A DNA stretch of 64,000 bases, taken from Myxococcus xanthus. GTDB taxonomy: Bacteria > Myxococcota > Myxococcia > Myxococcales > Myxococcaceae. The stretch is taken from assembly GCF_006402735.1 (NCBI RefSeq), contig NZ_CP017174.1:3661001-3725000 (forward strand), given 5' to 3'. A model generated the notes under the pieces. It was not told the DNA's origin, did no database searches, and saw nothing but the letters and a program-made list of their open reading frames with translations. Numbering within the stretch: the first letter of the stretch is position 1; each line of letters begins with the position of its first letter. Below, piece by piece: positions 46,656-55,670 of this stretch. The position numbers were made by a program, and so were the translations under genes.

Positions 46656-47312
46656 CTACGGGCTGGCCACCACCGGGGCTCCTGCCTTGGACTCCTGGCC
46701 GGACAGGAGCATGGCCTCGTGGAGCGCCTCGGCCATGTCGAAGTAGGGAATCTTGGGCTCCAGCCCCAGGCCGCGCGCGTACTGCGACAGCGCGCCCCGG
46801 TGGTGTGCCGTGTGGTCGAGCATGAGCTCGAAGACCTGGGCCGCCGTGAACCACGGAGGAAAGAGGGGATTGGGGAGCAGGGGCGCCTGCGTGAGCTCCT
46901 CCATCGTCCTGGCGCCGAACATCGCGCTGGCGGAGTCCATCGACCGGTCGAACAACTCCGCCGCCTTCTTGAGCGAGCGGCCCGCCTCCTGCAGTTCGGG
47001 AGTGTCGTTCCGCTCCTGGGGGCTGGTGTTGGCGCTCTGCGCCCAGGACATGTCGACGAAGCCCCGCTGGCGCTGCGACATCGTGGACCAACCCTCGAAC
47101 GTGCCGAACAGACCCGAGAGGAAGTACTCGATGGCCGCCGCCGCGTGCAGCACCTGGCCCGCGGCGGTCATGCTCTCTTGAGTCAGTCGGAAGCTGGCGT
47201 CCCCATCCCTGAAACATTCCAAGGTGCGGTGGAAGTACTCCCGGTGCTTGCGGAGCTTCTGGACGAAAGGGTGGGATGTGGCTGGGCTCGCGGGGGTCTG
47301 GGAGGCATCCAT
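46656..47312 (-). CDS. DinB-superfamily protein
   Basis: 218 residues from ATG 47312. Four-helix DinB-like pattern: first metal-ligand His in AAGQVLHAAAAIEYF and the C-terminal HxxxH in LMLDHTAHHRGALSQYARG. DinB-like proteins bind metals and include thiol-dependent transferases; many are uncharacterised. Monocistronic, minus strand. Confidence 0.85.
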   Translation of the reverse strand: MDASQTPASPATSHPFVQKLRKHREYFHRTLECFRDGDASFRLTQESMTAAGQVLHAAAAIEYFLSGLFGTFEGWSTMSQRQRGFVDMSWAQSANTSPQERNDTPELQEAGRSLKKAAELFDRSMDSASAMFGARTMEELTQAPLLPNPLFPPWFTAAQVFELMLDHTAHHRGALSQYARGLGLEPKIPYFDMAEALHEAMLLSGQESKAGAPVVASP

Positions 47313-47603
47313 GAACAGCTCCGTGGTGGCATCGGAAAGCGCCTATCGCTCCTCCGGATGCGCCCCTGAATCATGACGTGCCTCTCTGACGGGAAAATGG
47401 CGTCTTCCTGGGACTGTGCACCTGGGTGATCAACTTCCTGAACATGACGGGCGCGTGGTGTAGCCCCCTGAAGAGTCGGACAGGCTCGTTCCGGCCGGAG
47501 TCACCGGGGAGCGCGGGCCGTACTCCCGGCCGGCGGTGGGCAGTCGGGCGGCAGCACCTTGAGGACGCCGATGCTCTCGTCGCGGACGCACCGCCACCCG
47601 CTT
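47313..47603. other. Intergenic region between the DinB gene and hrpA
   Basis: About 290 bp. No coding frame with recognisable features and no strong hairpin; it should hold the DinB promoter and the end of the hrpA transcript. Confidence 0.4.
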
Positions 47604-50600
47604 CTAGCGCAGCGCCGCGAGGGCCGCGCCGACCTTCGCCACCGTCACCGACACGGGCGTCGTCACCTCCGGAGCGAAGATGGCCACGCGGAGCTCCTCG
47701 AAGGTCCACCGCAGATCCTGCGCCGCCTCCTGGTCACGCACGGTGGCGCGCCTGGAGAGGAAGGTCTCCCACAGGGGGGTGAAGGGCGCGGCCTTCCCTG
47801 CGTCCTTGCCGGGGTTCGCCACCGCACGCGACAGCCGTGCCTGGGCCGCGCAGAGGTAGCGCGGGTAGTTCAGCAGGCGTACGAAGGGAATCCACTCGAT
47901 GAGGTTCGCAGGGAACATGTGCCCGAGCTGCGAGCGGATGTCCCGCACGGCCGCTGCGCCGCTCGGCCCCTTTGATGCCGACTTGAGTGCAGCGAGCGTC
48001 GCGGCGAGCTCCGAGGAGGTGACAACGACGGCGTTCGCCCAGTCCCGGGCCGCATGCTCGATGCGCGGTGAGCCCTCACGGACCAGCGCCTCGAAGGCCG
48101 CCTTCGTGCGGGGCAGCGGCGCACCCGGTGCGAGCTTGAACGCATCGTCGACGCTGCGTGCCAGGACGAGCGCTCGGAAGGCGTCGGCCTGGCCCCGCGC
48201 GGGCGGCGCGCCGTCCAGGGACGGGAAGGGCAGCGGCATGCGCGCGGCGCTGACGGCCACGTGTCCGCGCGCGGCGAGCATCAGGAGCCGGCGGACCCCC
48301 GTGCGCGTGGCCGCCTCGGCGGCGGAGGATGTCTCGAGCAGCACCAGGTCCACGGCAGCGCCCCGGTCGACGAGCGCGGGGTAGCTGCGGACCTCAATCC
48401 CGCCGACCCGCCGGGTGAGCACGGGGGGCAGCTCGCCGAAGGTCCAGGCCGTCAGCCCCTTGCGCTCCCAGTCCGAAGGCGGTGCCGCGCTGCGCAGCGC
48501 CGCCCGTGCATGTCCCCCGTGCTGTTTGAGCAGCGCGTCGGCGTCGCGGCTCCGCGCGAGCTCCTTTCCCCGCTCATCGAGCACCCGGAGCGTGATGCGC
48601 AGGTACGGCGCCACGGCATCCGCCCGGAGGGACTCCTCCGTCACGTCGACGCCGCACAGGCGGGACACCGCACGCGCGAGCGCTGGAATCATCGGCCCGC
48701 GGAAGGGCACAAGTTCCTTCTCGAGACGGTCGACCAGGGCCGGCAACGGCCCCAGCTGCTTGCGCTGGGCGCGGGGGACCTGCTCGAGCAGGGCGGTGAA
48801 TTTTTCCCGCTGCCACCCGGGGATGGTCCAGTCGAGCTCACCCGGGACCAGCTGGGCGAGCAGCAGCAGTGGCACGCTCAGGGTGATGCCGTCGTCCTCG
48901 GCCGCGGGATCGAAGGTGTACGTCACCGGCACGGACGCGCCGTGCAGGGTGATGGCGTCCGGGTAGTACGCCGGGGACAGGTCCGGGTCGTGCGAGAGGG
49001 CGTCCTCCATCGAGAGCACGAGCACGTCGGGGTCGGCCGCCTCGGCCTTTCGGCGCCAGACCTCGAAGCCCGCTCCGTCCGTCACGTCCGCCGGGAGGCG
49101 CTGGTCGAAGAACGTCAGCAGCGCCTCGCTGTCGAGCAGCTCGCTGCGCCGGGCCTTGTCCCGCAGGCGCGCCACGCGTTCGAGCACCTGACGGTTCTTC
49201 TCCTGGAACGCCCCCCGGGTGCGGTACTCGCCGCGCACCAGGGCGTGCTCGATGAACATCAGCCGTGCCCGGGCGGGGTCCATGCTGGCCAGGGCCACGG
49301 GGCGCTCCTTGAAGACTGGAAGCCCGAAGAGGGTCGCGTTCTCCTTCACGACGGCGCGCGCGGACTTCTCCGACCAGTGCGGTTCGGAGTAGCTGCGCTT
49401 GAGCAGGTGGGGGGCCGCCGCCGCGAGCCACTCCGGGTCGAGCTTCGCCACGGTGCGCGCGAACAGCTGGGATGTCTCCACGAGCTCGAACGCCAGCACC
49501 CAGGCAGGGGGCTTTTTCGCGAGCGCCGACGAGGGGTGAACCATGAAGCGCGTCTGCTTCGCGCCCGTAAAGTGGCGCTGCTCCGGATGCCACTGGCCGA
49601 TGCGGGACAGGAGCCCGGTGAGGAGCGCCTGGTGCAGGAGGTCCCCTCGCGCCGGGGCGCCCCGGCCCTTGCGCGGCAGGCGTAGCTCGCGGACGGTCTC
49701 CTCGAGCTGGCGCTGGACGTCCCGCCACTCGCGCACCCGCAGGAAGGACAGGAAGTTGTCCCGGCACACGCGCCGCAGATGGGACGTCCCCCGGCCCTCG
49801 GCCTCGCGCACGAACGCCCACAGCTTGAGGAGCCCCATGAAGTCCGAGTGCTCGTCACGGAAGCGCCGGTGCAACTCGTCCGCCTTCTGCGCGGACTCGC
49901 GTGGCCGCTCGCGCGGGTCCTGCAGGTTGAGCGCCGCGGCGACGATGAGCACCTCGTCCAGGCACCCGTACTCGGCGCCGGCGAGAATCATCCGCGCGAT
50001 GCGCGGGTCCACCGGGAAGCGCGCGAGCTGGTGCCCGAGCGGCGTCAAGGTGCGCTCCTTGCCCTCGATGGCCCCGAGCTCCTCGAGCACCCGCCAGCCC
50101 TCGGCGATGGCCCTCGGCTGGGGCGGGTCGAGGAAGGGGAAGTCCTCGACGTCACCGAGGCCGAGGGACTTCATCCGCAGGATGACCCCCGCGAGCCCGG
50201 TGCGCTTGATCTCCGGATCGGTGAAGGCGGGCCGCGTGGTGAAGCTCGCCTCGTCGTAGAGGCGCACGCAGATCCCCTCGCGCACGCGGCCGCAGCGCCC
50301 CTTGCGCTGGTCGGCGCTGGCCTGGGAGACCGGCTCGATGTGCAGGCGCGTGGTGCCCGAGCGCGGCTCGTAGCGCGACAGGCGCGCCACACCCGTGTCC
50401 ACGACGTACACGATTCCCGGGATGGTGACCGACGTCTCCGCGACGTTGGTGGCGAGGATGACCCGGCGCTCGGGGATGGTGGCGAAGACGCGCGACTGCT
50501 CGGCGGCCGACAGGCGCGCATACAGGGGCTGCACCACCGTGCCGCGGAGCTCGCGCGCGTTCAGGGCGTTCTCGGCCTCGCGGATCTCCCGCTCCCCGGG

Positions 50601-51314
50601 GAGGAACACGAGGACGTCCCCGTCCGGGTCGAGCGAGAGCACGTTCGCCACCGCATCGGCGACGGAGTCTGCGAGCTCGGTGTCCTCGGGAGGCGGCTCG
50701 TAGAGCACGTCCACCGGAAAGGTACGGCCCTCCACCTGGATGACCGGCGCCCCCCCGAAGAACTGCGAGAAGCGCTCGGTCTCGATGGTGGCCGAGCTCA
50801 CCACCACCTTGAGGTCGGGGCGCCTGGGGAGGATGCGCTTGAGCCACCCGAGCAGGAAGTCGATGGTGAGGCTGCGCTCGTGGGCCTCGTCGAGCACGAT
50901 GGTATCGTAGCGGCGCAGGAGCGGGTCGCTGTGAATCTGCGCGAGCAGGACCCCGTCGGTCATGAACTTCACGGCCGTCTGCCGGGACGAGCGGTCCTCG
51001 AAGCGAATCTGGTAGCCGACGTCCGTGCCCAGCTCCGTGCCGAGCTCGCGTGCCACGCGCGCCGCCACGCTCGTCGCGGCGATGCGCCGGGGCTGGGTGA
51101 CGCCAATCTGGCGCGGGCGGCCGCGCCCCATGGCGAGCAGGACTTTGGGCAGCTGCGTCGTCTTCCCCGAGCCGGTGGCCCCCGCGACAATGACCACCTG
51201 ATGGGCGGTGATGGCCGCGGTGATGTCCTCCACCCGGCTCGAGATGGGGAGCTCGGGGGGGAAGTGCAGGGTGGGCAAGCCGCCGGGGGTGGGGACGGGT
51301 GAGTCGCCGGACAT
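47604..51314 (-). CDS. hrpA: DEAH-box ATP-dependent RNA helicase HrpA
   Basis: 1236 residues from ATG 51314 (MSGDSPVPTP), close to the ~1300 of E. coli HrpA. Motif I (GATGSGKTTQ), Ia (TQPRRIAA), II (VLDEAHERS), III (SSATIE) and VI (QRKGRCGRVREG) are all visible in the first ~400 residues. Winged-helix, helical-bundle and OB domains follow, then the long HrpA-specific C-terminal region (YYPDAITLHGASVPVTYTFD). A 3'-5' RNA helicase involved in ribosome rescue/mRNA processing in studied bacteria. Monocistronic. Confidence 0.95.
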   Translation of the reverse strand: MSGDSPVPTPGGLPTLHFPPELPISSRVEDITAAITAHQVVIVAGATGSGKTTQLPKVLLAMGRGRPRQIGVTQPRRIAATSVAARVARELGTELGTDVGYQIRFEDRSSRQTAVKFMTDGVLLAQIHSDPLLRRYDTIVLDEAHERSLTIDFLLGWLKRILPRRPDLKVVVSSATIETERFSQFFGGAPVIQVEGRTFPVDVLYEPPPEDTELADSVADAVANVLSLDPDGDVLVFLPGEREIREAENALNARELRGTVVQPLYARLSAAEQSRVFATIPERRVILATNVAETSVTIPGIVYVVDTGVARLSRYEPRSGTTRLHIEPVSQASADQRKGRCGRVREGICVRLYDEASFTTRPAFTDPEIKRTGLAGVILRMKSLGLGDVEDFPFLDPPQPRAIAEGWRVLEELGAIEGKERTLTPLGHQLARFPVDPRIARMILAGAEYGCLDEVLIVAAALNLQDPRERPRESAQKADELHRRFRDEHSDFMGLLKLWAFVREAEGRGTSHLRRVCRDNFLSFLRVREWRDVQRQLEETVRELRLPRKGRGAPARGDLLHQALLTGLLSRIGQWHPEQRHFTGAKQTRFMVHPSSALAKKPPAWVLAFELVETSQLFARTVAKLDPEWLAAAAPHLLKRSYSEPHWSEKSARAVVKENATLFGLPVFKERPVALASMDPARARLMFIEHALVRGEYRTRGAFQEKNRQVLERVARLRDKARRSELLDSEALLTFFDQRLPADVTDGAGFEVWRRKAEAADPDVLVLSMEDALSHDPDLSPAYYPDAITLHGASVPVTYTFDPAAEDDGITLSVPLLLLAQLVPGELDWTIPGWQREKFTALLEQVPRAQRKQLGPLPALVDRLEKELVPFRGPMIPALARAVSRLCGVDVTEESLRADAVAPYLRITLRVLDERGKELARSRDADALLKQHGGHARAALRSAAPPSDWERKGLTAWTFGELPPVLTRRVGGIEVRSYPALVDRGAAVDLVLLETSSAAEAATRTGVRRLLMLAARGHVAVSAARMPLPFPSLDGAPPARGQADAFRALVLARSVDDAFKLAPGAPLPRTKAAFEALVREGSPRIEHAARDWANAVVVTSSELAATLAALKSASKGPSGAAAVRDIRSQLGHMFPANLIEWIPFVRLLNYPRYLCAAQARLSRAVANPGKDAGKAAPFTPLWETFLSRRATVRDQEAAQDLRWTFEELRVAIFAPEVTTPVSVTVAKVGAALAALR

Positions 51315-51389
51315 GGCAGCATGGCCTATCACTGAAGCACACGCTCCGCCCCTGCCGAATCGTGTGGGCGCCTGCGCGCCCGGCGTTCC

Positions 51390-51790
51390 TGGAGGGATTC
51401 TCCCTGCACGCCGATACGCACCTGCTCTTCACCGGGCTGGAGCTGCTCCGTCGGCTGGCCAGCCTGGTTCCTCTACCGAGGACGAACCTCACCCGCTTCC
51501 ATGGCGTGCTTGCCCCGGGGGCGAGAGTCCGGCCATTTCTGGTCTCCGCAGCGGCGGCGCTGGGCGAGGAGGAGGCACCCGGTTCAGATGCGGCAGCTGG
51601 GGCCATGTGCCGGAAGCATCAGTGCGCCCGGAGGCTGGATGGGGCAGGGTTGCTGCACAAGACGTTCGCAGAGGACGCCTTCTGCGGCCCGAGGTGAGAA
51701 GGAATGCGGCGGGTGCTGGGGTACCTCACCCAGGGCAGCGTCATCCGGCGCAGTCTTCGCCACCTGCGGCTGCCCTTTTCAGCATGAAGG
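51390..51790 (+). mobile_element. IS91-like (IS801-type) transposase remnant
   Basis: Pieces in different frames match the C-terminal half of IS91-type transposases as I remember them. GFSLHADT is joined to HLLFTGLELLRRLASLVP and NLTRFHGVLAPGARVRPF (51405-51530); a later zinc-ribbon-type tail reads MRRVLGYLTQGSVIRRSL (about 51704-51760). The part between GFSLHAD and HLLFTG is deleted, and frames shift. No terminal repeats recognised. An old inactive remnant. Confidence 0.55.
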
Positions 51791-51974
51791 TGTGGATGCG
51801 GTGCGCGGCCACCGACCGCGCGGTCGTCCAGTTCCGGGGGATGGCCCCTCAGGCGCCCCGCGGGTAGCCGTGTCCGCGGGGCTCTCCAAGGTGCTCACTG
51901 ACGTTCCGGTGAGGAGCGGTTGCCTGGAGGCCCTGGCCGGCGTGTCCTCGCTCTCTGGTGCCTACGCGCGCCTA

Positions 51975-53156
51975 GTCCTCTGACCGGGAGGAGATTAACG
52001 AGCGGTCCGTACGTGTTCTCCAGTCATGAGGACGCACGCTCGAAATCGAGGGCTGAAGCTGAAGCAGGCGGACAGGGCAGCGCTGGAGGCGCTGACACAC
52101 CGGGGGCGCGAGTCGGTGCGAGTATTGAGCCGAGCGCGAGTGCTGCAGTTGCTGTCCGAGGGCTGGACGGTAGTGGGAGCAGCCGAGGCGGTAGGCGTCA
52201 CGCAAACCACGGCGCGCACCGTCCGTCGCCGCTACCAGCAGGAAGGCTTGGTGGGAGCGCTGCATGAGAGGCCACGGCCCGGAGCGGCGCGGCTTCTGAC
52301 GGAGAGGCAGGCCAGCGAGGTAGTCGCCATGGTGTGTGCGCCGCCGCCGGAGGGCCGCGGCCGCTGGACGGTGCGCCTCATTGCCCAGGAGGCGGTGCGC
52401 AGGGGCTTCGTTGCGAAGGTTGGGCGGGAGACCGTGCGCGAACTGCTCCTGCGTCATGACTTGAAGCCTTGGCGGGAAAAAAATGTGGTGCGTGCCCAAA
52501 CTGGACACCCAGTACATCGAGCACAGGGAGGACGTTCTGGAGTTGTACGCGCGGCCACTGTGCCCGGCTGAGCCCGTCGTCTGCTTCGATGAGAGGCCCG
52601 TGCAACTACTGGAGTGGGTACGTCCTGCTTCGCCGGCCTGCCCTGGACGAGAGGCACGCCAGGAATACGCCTACTTCCGCTGTGGCACCGCCAATCTCTT
52701 CTGCGCTGTGGCGCCCAAAGCGGGCTGGCACTTCGTGAAGGCCACGCCCAACAGAAAGAGCGAGGCATTCGCCGAAGCGCGGCGAGACATTGCCAGTCAC
52801 TACCCGGACGCAGAAACCATTCACCTGGTGCTCGACAACCTCAGCACCCACTCCTGCCGCGCCCTGGAGGTACGATACGGGAGGCGGGCAGGCCGTCGAC
52901 TCTGGCGCCGTTTCACGGTGCATTTCACGCCTGTGCACGGCAGTTGGCTCAATCAGGTGGAGGTAGCGATTTCGCTACTCTCTCGTCATTGCCTGGGCAA
53001 GCGACGCATCCCAACCCTCGACAAGCTCGACCAAGAAACAGACGCATGGGAGCGATGGGCCAACCTCCAGCGGCTGCGAATCCGCTGGAGGTCACTGTCC
53101 CAAAGGCCCGAGAGAGGTTCGGCTACGACCCACCAAACTTCTCCCGGTCAGAGGAC
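51975..53156. mobile_element. Complete IS630-family insertion sequence
   Basis: 1182 bp bounded by inverted repeats: GTCCTCTGACCGGGAG at 51975-51990 is repeated in reverse complement at 53141-53156 (16 of 16), with partial matching beyond. Both ends are flanked by TA (51973-51974 and 53157-53158), the duplication expected for IS630/Tc1-type elements. It carries one transposase in two frames. Its right end falls on the stop codon of the ACP-like gene. Confidence 0.9.
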
Positions 53157-53166
53157 TAGCCTCTGA
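52026..53166 (+). CDS. IS630-family transposase, two overlapping frames
   Basis: Frame A (52026-52571) holds the N-terminal helix-turn-helix (VVGAAEAVGVTQTTARTVRR) up to LLLRHDLKPWREK. Frame B begins in the A-run at 52477-52483 (GGG followed by seven A) and supplies the catalytic half: VVCFDERP (first Asp), HLVLDNLSTHS (second Asp) and TPVHGSWLNQVEVAIS (Glu). Continuity at the A7 run implies programmed slippage or a one-base indel; removing one A would fuse the frames. Frame B's stop lies 10 bp beyond the element end. Confidence 0.85.
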
Positions 53167-53524
53167 CCGCCCCTAGAACGTACTTGCAAGCATCTCCGAC
53201 GGTATTGATGAGCTCTGTATGTTCATCGGGAATTGAAATGTCAAATTCCCTCTCCAGAGCCATGAAGAACTCAGCTAGGTCAAGCCAGTCCATTCCCAGG
53301 TCGTCGACGAGCGAGGCTCCGTCGGTAACTTGGGAACTCTCGGCTCCGGATTGCTCCAGTACGATTCTTTTTACACTCGAGCAGATAGTTAAAGTACTGG
53401 CGGCATCCTGCGCGGGCGATAGTTGAATAGTGGTGGATTGGCTATGTGAGGCCAGTCCCTCGGTTGAGACCAGCAGTGCGGCGAGAAGGCCAAGCGTTGC
53501 GTAACGAATAGCGGGGTGGCGCAT
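53156..53524 (-). CDS. Exported acyl-carrier-protein-like protein lacking the phosphopantetheine serine
   Basis: 122 residues from ATG 53524. An N-terminal signal peptide (YATLGLLAALLVSTEGLAS) precedes a ~75-residue domain with clear ACP pattern: helix I SVKRIVLEQ, then the loop-helix II motif SLVDDLGMDWLDLAEFFMAL and FDISIPDEH. The DSL motif that carries 4'-phosphopantetheine reads D79-W80-L81, so the attachment Ser is Trp and the protein cannot be a normal holo-ACP. Its TAG stop overlaps the IS630 target TA. Biased to lower G+C than the core genes. Function unknown; perhaps a structural or decoy ACP fold outside the cytoplasm. Confidence 0.8.
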   Translation of the reverse strand: MRHPAIRYATLGLLAALLVSTEGLASHSQSTTIQLSPAQDAASTLTICSSVKRIVLEQSGAESSQVTDGASLVDDLGMDWLDLAEFFMALEREFDISIPDEHTELINTVGDACKYVLGAVRG

Positions 53525-53633
53525 GTGACTCCTAGGCTTTGGGAGGCTGTCATCTTTGTGTGGTCCGAATTTGTGGTCAAGGATTTATGGTGGTGCTGGT
53601 TGTGTTTGGTGTTTGTGCTAATTTTCGCTGGTT

Positions 53634-53906
53634 GTGCTGCTCGCGCTTCCCGCGTCCGGCTCGGAGGTTATCAGCGTCGAGCGCGCTCAGCTCTTCCCGG
53701 ATGGAGGTACGGCAGCCGTCGAGGTTGAGGGCGGCTGCTGGCTGTCGGAGAGCCGATGCATTCGAACCGCGTCGGAGATTGCGCGGCTGCGCGCCGAGAA
53801 CGAATCGTTACGCCAGCAGGCGGGGGACGTGTCCTTCACGGTCGCCGTCGTGGCCCTGCTTGCCGGGCTTGGGGCCGGGTTCGCCGTTGCGAGGCTCGCG
53901 AACTGA
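53634..53906 (+). CDS. Small envelope protein with coiled coil and C-terminal transmembrane helix
   Basis: 90 residues from GTG 53634; the frame is closed by TAA at 53619, so the start is close to this. A short hydrophobic N-terminus (LLALPASG), a beta-like segment with two Cys (EGGCWLSESRCIRT), a coiled coil (ASEIARLRAENESLRQQA) and a C-terminal helix (FTVAVVALLAGLGAGFAVAR). This layout resembles inner-membrane spanin-like or phage-lysis accessory proteins, but I recognise no family. It lies upstream of the sitA-like gene; a link to that locus is unproven. Confidence 0.5.
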   Translation: MLLALPASGSEVISVERAQLFPDGGTAAVEVEGGCWLSESRCIRTASEIARLRAENESLRQQAGDVSFTVAVVALLAGLGAGFAVARLAN

Positions 53907-54274
53907 TAGTGGGCGGCTGTGGAATCGGCGCGGTCGGTCTGGGACCTCGCGACGCCGTGAACTGCGTACTCACCGCAGCCGCCCGGCCGCCTTCATACAG
54001 AAGCGACGGTGAATGGTAAAGTGGGTCCGCCGAAGTGCCTCGGGACCCGTGGGGAGGGTGCGGCTTGGCGGTCGCCGGTTGCGCCCTTCGGCGGTGCCCA
54101 TCGGCGCGCTGCTCGCCGTGATTTCATGCTGCCCAGTCCTGGACGACGTAGATGCCGGTGATGCAGTAGACCTTCAAGGTTTCCATGGTCTCGTAGGACC
54201 ATAGAGATTGTCAGACTTGGCTGGTATGTGGCCTTTCGCTTGCCGATGTGCTGGCGGGCTGACCCGGGGGCTAC
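53907..54274 (+). other. Intergenic region upstream of the sitA-like gene
   Basis: 368 bp without a convincing gene. GGGCGGCTG at 53911-53919 has a distant complement CAGCCGCCC at 53976-53984 (56-nt loop), possibly an RNA structure after the small envelope gene. The part just before 54275 should hold the sitA promoter, but no clear box is visible. Confidence 0.35.
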
Positions 54275-54640
54275 ATGCGAGCTTTAGGAATTGCTGCACT
54301 GTTGCTGCTTGCGAGCGGGTGCGCGTCGACTCGTGTCGTGCATCTGCACACTGGGGGCGGAGATCCAATCACCTTCACTCCAGTTGAGTCCGACCCTGTC
54401 GAGATAGGCAAAGACGAGTTCAAGCGTGCTGTCGCGCAGCTCGTGCTCGACATGAGGCTCGACGTCGCCTTCAGGGAGGTTGAAGAGGACGGTCGCCGCT
54501 CGTTACTCGCATCATCTGAGGGGCTCGTTGACGGCGCACAAGGCAGGTCTGTCCCCTCGGCATACGAGCGCATTTGCCAGCGGCAAGACGAGCCCCATAG
54601 CTGCCTGCGCATGGTATCCGTCCGGCCAAGGACGTGCTGA
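54275..54640 (+). pseudogene. sitA: sitA-like lipoprotein toxin, 5' part (interrupted by IS66)
   Basis: Codons 1-113 (54275-54613) are original; the rest to the TGA at 54638-54640 is read-in from the IS66 end. Signal peptide with lipobox LLLLASGC (Cys16), then STRVVHLHTGGGDPITFTP and EEDGRRSLLASSEG up to CQRQDEPHSCLRM. This is the N-terminal region I associate with SitA-type polymorphic toxin lipoproteins, which in Myxococcus xanthus pass between cells by TraA/TraB outer-membrane exchange. The protein continues at 59594 (LAGGFSLGPSERRML) in the same frame once the insertion is removed. Confidence 0.8.
54606..54613. repeat. Target-site duplication, left copy (IS66)
   Basis: TGCGCATG, directly followed by the IS66 terminal sequence GTATCCGTCCGGCCA. 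Identical to 59586-59593. Eight bp is the usual IS66-family duplication size. Confidence 0.95.
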
Positions 54641-54682
54641 GAGGCGTTGAGTGAGGAGTCGGCGCCGAGGACCCTGGTGGGA

Positions 54683-54997
54683 ATGTCAAAGCCGGTGGAG
54701 AAGCAGGAGTGGTTCCGGGTCGCCGAAGCCTTCGAGGCGAGCGGACTGACGCAAAAAGCGTTCTCCTCGCAGCGAGGCGTGCGGCTCAGCACGTTGCAGT
54801 CGTGGGTGTACCGGCGCCGACGCCAGCACGGCAGTCAGGCAGAGGTAGTGCGCCTGCTGCCGGTGGAGGTCGCGACGAGGCCCACGGCGACGGAGTCGAT
54901 GCTGGAGGTGGTAACGGCGAGCGGAGCGCGGGTGCGCTTCGAGGAGGGCACCGACGTCGACTACGTGGCCCGGCTCGTCGCCGCGCTGGGGCGGTGA
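54683..54997 (+). CDS. tnpA: IS66 accessory protein TnpA
   Basis: 104 residues from ATG 54683 (MSKPVEKQEWFRV). Helix-turn-helix of the IS66 OrfA type: VAEAFEASGLTQKAFSSQRG and LSTLQSWVYRRRR. Stop 4 bp before the tnpB start. Needed with TnpB and TnpC for IS66 transposition in studied elements. Confidence 0.88.
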   Translation: MSKPVEKQEWFRVAEAFEASGLTQKAFSSQRGVRLSTLQSWVYRRRRQHGSQAEVVRLLPVEVATRPTATESMLEVVTASGARVRFEEGTDVDYVARLVAALGR

Positions 54998-55001
54998 GGC
55001 A

Positions 55002-55367
55002 GTGTTTGCCCTTCCAGCCTCGGTGCGCGTGGTGCTGGCGACAGAGCCGGTGGACATGCGTAAGTCGATTGACGGCCTGATGGCACTGGTGCGCAGCGCA
55101 TGGGGCGAGGACGTCTACTCGGGGCACCTCTTCGCCTTCGTCTCGCGCATGGGCGACAGAGTCAAGGTGCTGACGTGGAGTCGAGGCGGCTTCGTGCTGC
55201 TGTACAAGCGGCTGGAGACGGGCCGCTTCCGCCTACCACCGGTGGACGCGGGCGCGCAGGTGGTGCACCTGGACGCCACGCAGTTGGCGATGCTGCTGGA
55301 CGGCATTGACGTGGCGCAGGTGAGGCGCCAGCCTGCCTGGACGCCTCCCGGGCGCACGGGCACCTGA
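55002..55367 (+). CDS. tnpB: IS66 accessory protein TnpB
   Basis: 121 residues from GTG 55002. Classic IS66 Orf2 pattern: TEPVDMRKSIDGLMALV, VYSGHLFAFVSRMGDRVKVL, SRGGFVLLYKRLETGRF. Intact, directly after tnpA. Confidence 0.95.
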   Translation: MFALPASVRVVLATEPVDMRKSIDGLMALVRSAWGEDVYSGHLFAFVSRMGDRVKVLTWSRGGFVLLYKRLETGRFRLPPVDAGAQVVHLDATQLAMLLDGIDVAQVRRQPAWTPPGRTGT

Positions 55368-55413
55368 CGCGCCGGGCCCGGGACGCAGCGTGGCGGAGGC
55401 ATGTTGAAGCTGG

Positions 55414-55661
55414 GTGCCTCGAGAGCTCCCTCAAGACCACTTCTGCCCCTGGCGCGAGGAGGCGGAGGAACTCAAGGCCGAGGTGAGCCGTATCGGCGGG
55501 GAGGTGGACGCACTCAAGGGGCAGTTGGCGGCCCTGCAGCGTCACGTCTTCGGCCGCAGGGCGGAGAAGTTGCCGACAGTGGCTGCCGAGCTGCGAGGGG
55601 ACGCGGACTCGACGGCGGCCCGGGCCGAGGCCGCGAAGCAGAAGCGCCGGGAGAGCCTCAA
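55414..55661 (+). pseudogene. tnpC: IS66 transposase TnpC, 5' part
   Basis: About 82 residues with a coiled coil (EEAEELKAEVSRIGGEVDAL) and the conserved QRHVFGRRAEKLP typical of TnpC N-termini. The gene is cut at about 55660 by the IS21 element; the catalytic part resumes at 58213. GTG 55414 is the likely start. Confidence 0.85.
55651..55659. repeat. Putative target duplication of the nested IS21 element
   Basis: GAGAGCCTC here recurs at 58220-58228, a few bases outside the two IS21 ends. At 9 bp it is slightly longer than the 4-8 bp usual for IS21. Joining the tnpC halves at this repeat leaves a frame mismatch of one base, so the assignment is uncertain. Confidence 0.45.
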
Positions 55662-55670
55662 TGGTCACGT

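Noticed and set aside
53907..53990. Inverted repeat GGGCGGCTG/CAGCCGCCC as a terminator
   Set aside because: The 56-nt loop is too long for an intrinsic terminator; kept only as a note.
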